A DNA stretch of 64,000 nt from Urechis unicinctus. Its lineage: Eukaryota > Annelida > Polychaeta > Xenopneusta > Urechidae. The stretch's first letter is position 1; every line of letters starts with the position of its first letter. The DNA is taken from positions 22,069,258 through 22,133,257 of the forward strand of contig CM067356.1 of the NCBI GenBank assembly GCA_034190875.2, written 5' to 3'. Under the pieces are notes generated by a model that was not told the origin of the DNA, did not search any database, and worked only from the letters and a program-made list of their open reading frames with translations. Both the position numbers and the translations under genes were made by a program. Of the stretch, positions 61,801-64,000 are shown piece after piece.

Positions 61801-63298
61801 CATTTAGAGTACAGGTAAATATTACTGCCATTTATTGTAACCTTTGCTGTACTCATTTACACACCCACACACAAACTCACTCACTCACTGAAATCACGAG
61901 CTGTGTTGAAATAGATCTATGAGAATTATTTTTTATGGCTATTTTGTGGTGGTGTTTAAGGGTGGCGTGTACTTCTTCAAGCTGATAGATCACTACTCCT
62001 CTGGTATCTCCATGATGCTCATAGCTCTGGTGGAGGTGGTGGCTGTCATGTGGTTCTATGGTGAGTTGACTTCCTAGAGGGGTTGTCATTTTACTGTTCC
62101 AAGGGGGTTGACATTTTACTGGAGTAATTCACACCCCACCTTCCAACAATAGTCGAGGGCCCATATTCCGATCCCCAGACAAAGAGTTGCTTGCAATCCA
62201 GTAATTTATTATTGCCCACACCTGCATCCTGATGTTTTGTGGATTTTGTGTGTATTGAATAGAACTACCAGGATCTTTACATAGGCATTTGATGACTGCT
62301 TGTTTTTAGGTGCTAAGCGACTAGCTAACAACATCACTGAAATGACAGGCTCCCCACCTAACCTTTACTTCATTGTTTGTTGGTACGTGCTGTCTCCTGC
62401 CCTCATCCTCGTAAGTACAGATGCAAAACTTTCTCTGTTTGGTTCAATATTTCTATTCACTCAAGCAGGCCTAGTCATTGATCATTTCTTGGTACATATT
62501 GATGTTTGTCAACTTGAACTATCAGTATAATTATGCTGCTCTATGGCTGTGTTTGATCAGACACAATACCACTTACCGCAGGCGTGGCTAGTGATTTCAC
62601 TTGCATATTGACCAAGTTTCGATATAAAAACAACCCCTTATTTGCACGCTGTAGATAGAGTTTTTGATATGTGTGTGTCAGGCCATTATGATCTTCAGTT
62701 GGATCCAGTATTCACCGGTAACTTATGGTGAATATGTGTTTCCTTCATGGGGGATTGCTATTGGCTGGTTGATAGCCTCCCTTTCTCTCATCTGTATCCC
62801 GATTGGTATGATCAAAGCTGTGAGGCAATCTGAGGGATCCACACTACTTCAGGTACAAAGCTTTTCTACTGCAGTGCATCATTCTCTATAATGTTGTCAT
62901 CACGAAGAAGCCCTGAATAGTTATCAGGAGGCTTGACTGTGTTTTGTATTATACCTAAGGTTTAAGATTTAATACACTGTAGGCTCCTGTCATGCATACA
63001 GTTAATAGAAACAGGTCATCTGCAAGAAAGATTGGAAAATCATTGTTTGTTTGTTATTGGGTTTGTATATTTAACGTTTTCCCTTTTTTTGCTACAGAAA
63101 TTGATCAAATCAGTCAAGCCAAATCTGACAGGAAACGAGGGTATAAATGGTGGCATACCCGAGGTGTCTGTGGGTGGGGACCAGCCTCCTGAGTACATCG
63201 CTGTCAAGGAGGACGTCATCAACTCCACAGTGGTGCTCATTGGAGACAGCAGATTGGAGAAATCCCCACTGCCCAAAACCAACGTGTCTCGCCTCTAA
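49888..63298 (+). CDS. SLC6 family Na+/Cl--dependent transporter
   Basis: Thirteen exons: 49888-50230, 55818-55952, 57344-57566, 59753-59885, 60088-60222, 60470-60573, 60681-60805, 61382-61500, 61607-61747, 61961-62060, 62310-62410, 62682-62852 and 63098-63298. All phases agree; the product is 676 residues. TM1 has [16 protein letters not shown], the sodium-site signature. TM2 has [19 protein letters not shown]. The large extracellular loop has the conserved cysteine pair ([10 protein letters not shown]) and Asn-x-Ser/Thr sites. TM6 has [17 protein letters not shown], with the chloride-site serine and asparagine. TM8 has [20 protein letters not shown]. It should take up an amine or amino acid at the plasma membrane with sodium and chloride. 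The sequence falls in the GABA/glycine/taurine/creatine half of the family, but I cannot name the substrate. The ~90-residue cytosolic N-terminus is Ser-rich. The donor at 57567 (GTTCGT) is weak but required by phase. Confidence 0.93.
52175..52282 (-). repeat. Dispersed repeat, copy 2 (inverted copy at 7461-7562)
   Basis: The reverse complement reads CCAGGGGTTCGGCAACGCTT, then CTCGCC, CCTTGGCGG, ACATGTAAACAAGG and CCAAGGGCTAGGGGAACGTG. The block order is the same as at 7461. Confidence 0.7.
52275..52960 (+). repeat. Three diverged tandem copies in SLC6 intron 1
   Basis: GGAGTTTAGCTAA, ACGGACGGAG, TTTCGTTCACCAGAATTAAT and GGGATTCAGCTTAGCACGCC recur at about 52276 and 52446, with a looser third copy from 52829. 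Linked to them is ACGACTCAAGTTAAGATTCT with GGATA(C/T)...GGCCCC at 52390, 52783 and 53110, the same motif as at 29500. Confidence 0.75.
53610..54060 (+). repeat. Duplicated segment with GGGTACGAGTTGG repeats
   Basis: TATTAATCTTAGAACTTGGG at 53697 recurs at 54011, with preceding blocks (ATGTTTAAA, GTTATTGTACATAA, CACGCAA) also duplicated. ACTTGGGTACGAGTTGG occurs four times. Between them is a CCCTACCCGACGCTGCC-type pyrimidine-rich minisatellite. Confidence 0.8.
54110..55372. mobile_element. DNA-transposon-like element with CAGGG termini
   Basis: The left end CAGGGTTCGAAAT and right end ATTTCTAGCCCTG are imperfect terminal inverted repeats. CAATG stands directly on both sides (54105-54109, 55373-55377). 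A GC-rich subterminal block (54125-54195) repeats GGCGGGT and its complement. CAGGG termini are common in hAT-like elements, though those usually make 8-base target duplications. No transposase frame, so non-autonomous. Confidence 0.6.
57567..59752. other. SLC6 intron 3, 2.2 kb
   Basis: No exon and no clear repeat seen. Open frames here are short and unassigned. Confidence 0.7.
60230..60330. repeat. ATTC/ATTT tetranucleotide repeat in SLC6 intron 5
   Basis: Imperfect run of TTCATTCATTTATTCATTGA units directly after exon 60088-60222. Confidence 0.85.
61008..61275. repeat. GT-rich minisatellite in SLC6 intron 7
   Basis: Units of about 30 bases, GTAATTAGTAAGGGATGG plus TTTGGGGGTT, are mixed with TTATTACAATGGTGTAGGTT units, giving a higher-order period near 120. 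Minus-strand frames across it are artefacts. Confidence 0.9.
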
Positions 63299-64000
63299 AT
63301 CCTATGAACTGTGTAGCTCAGCTGTATTCCACTAATCACTCAATCTATATCAAGTCAATTGGTAAAACACTATTGACTTGTTGATACAAAAAGATATTAT
63401 ACCGACCTTGTTTTGATATATGCTGTGTTCCTGAGTTAAGATAACCTGTTTAATTCGTGATGTATGAAACTGCTTAAGACGACAGCATGGTTATCTCTGG
63501 TGTGGTGTGGATGATTAATCCGTGATTCCGCCCCCTTTAGAAGGCAGCTACTAGGAGCTACCACCAGATTTAAGATCTTATTTAACTTGTTAAAGTACAC
63601 AAAAGTCATTGTCGTTGCTGTCTGTAATTGTGAATAATTGCATTATAAGTTTAGTTTGTTTGTTATACTTCTGGTCACAATGGACCAATTCAACCACACA
63701 CCAGGGTCTTTTATGTGTGTGACTGGAACATCTCATTCCATCTTCAGTGATCTACGTCGTTAGTTTTCTTTGATGCAATGCTTCTGTGTTCAGTGCTTGT
63801 GAGAGTTGGTATGTAGTATTTTTTTTAAAAAACCTAGCATGTCATGGCAGCATCTCTTATTGTAGATAACACCTGCTCTCCTGCCCATGGACATCATGCT
63901 GCCTCGTCCTAAACCTGAAATTCACATTATCTCTTGTCCTGTAAGGCCAAGCCAACAATTATAACAACTTGAAAATTCAGGAGCTGCTTACCAAGGTGAA

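Overview
The window is eukaryotic, from an invertebrate animal. Its genes are cut into short exons by GT-AG introns. It carries long AT microsatellites, several minisatellites, remnants of non-LTR retrotransposons and many small foldback or terminal-inverted-repeat elements. The gene set (ankyrin/armadillo protein, DET1, TRMT44, MTFP1, MUL1, an SLC6 transporter) is typical of metazoans. Repeats such as tandem TGACCTTGACCTT blocks and poly-G-ended miniature elements suggest a lophotrochozoan, probably a mollusc. That assignment is an inference, not something the sequence proves.

Layout: (1) 1-9406, minus strand: an ANKAR-like ankyrin/armadillo gene whose 3' end lies beyond the left edge. (2) 9.4-16.0 kb: mostly intergenic, with foldbacks and a weak transposase-like remnant. 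(3) 16077-18158, plus strand: an eight-exon sugar-nucleotidyltransferase-like gene. It ends tail to tail with (4) the minus-strand tRNA methyltransferase TRMT44 (18443-22070). (5) 21861-24674: a ~1.4 kb direct tandem duplication joining the 5' end of TRMT44 to the 3' end of DET1. (6) The DET1 gene (24091-26076, minus strand). (7) 26.1-31.2 kb: intergenic with minisatellites and a foldback. (8) MTFP1 (31170-32188, plus) and MUL1 (33228-34861, minus), tail to tail; both act at mitochondria. (9) 35-49.6 kb: repeat-rich tract with a 27-bp minisatellite, a frame-disrupted LINE with ORF1, endonuclease and reverse transcriptase, fragments of a second LINE, two copies of a poly-G-ended miniature element, and a strictly 41-bp-periodic palindromic array. 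(10) 49888-63298, plus strand: a complete 13-exon SLC6 sodium-coupled transporter of 676 residues whose large first intron holds more repeats.

The most notable item is the 21.9-24.7 kb duplication. It places the first 70 codons of TRMT44 in frame with the last 162 codons of DET1. The result is an intact two-exon chimeric reading frame of 232 codons, preceded by a duplicated copy of the TRMT44 upstream region. Either this is a recently born chimeric gene or the assembly is wrong here; the two can be told apart with long reads. Two single-base disruptions in otherwise conserved genes (DET1 near 24877, TRMT44 near 19360) lie in short A/T runs and look more like consensus indel errors than inactivation.
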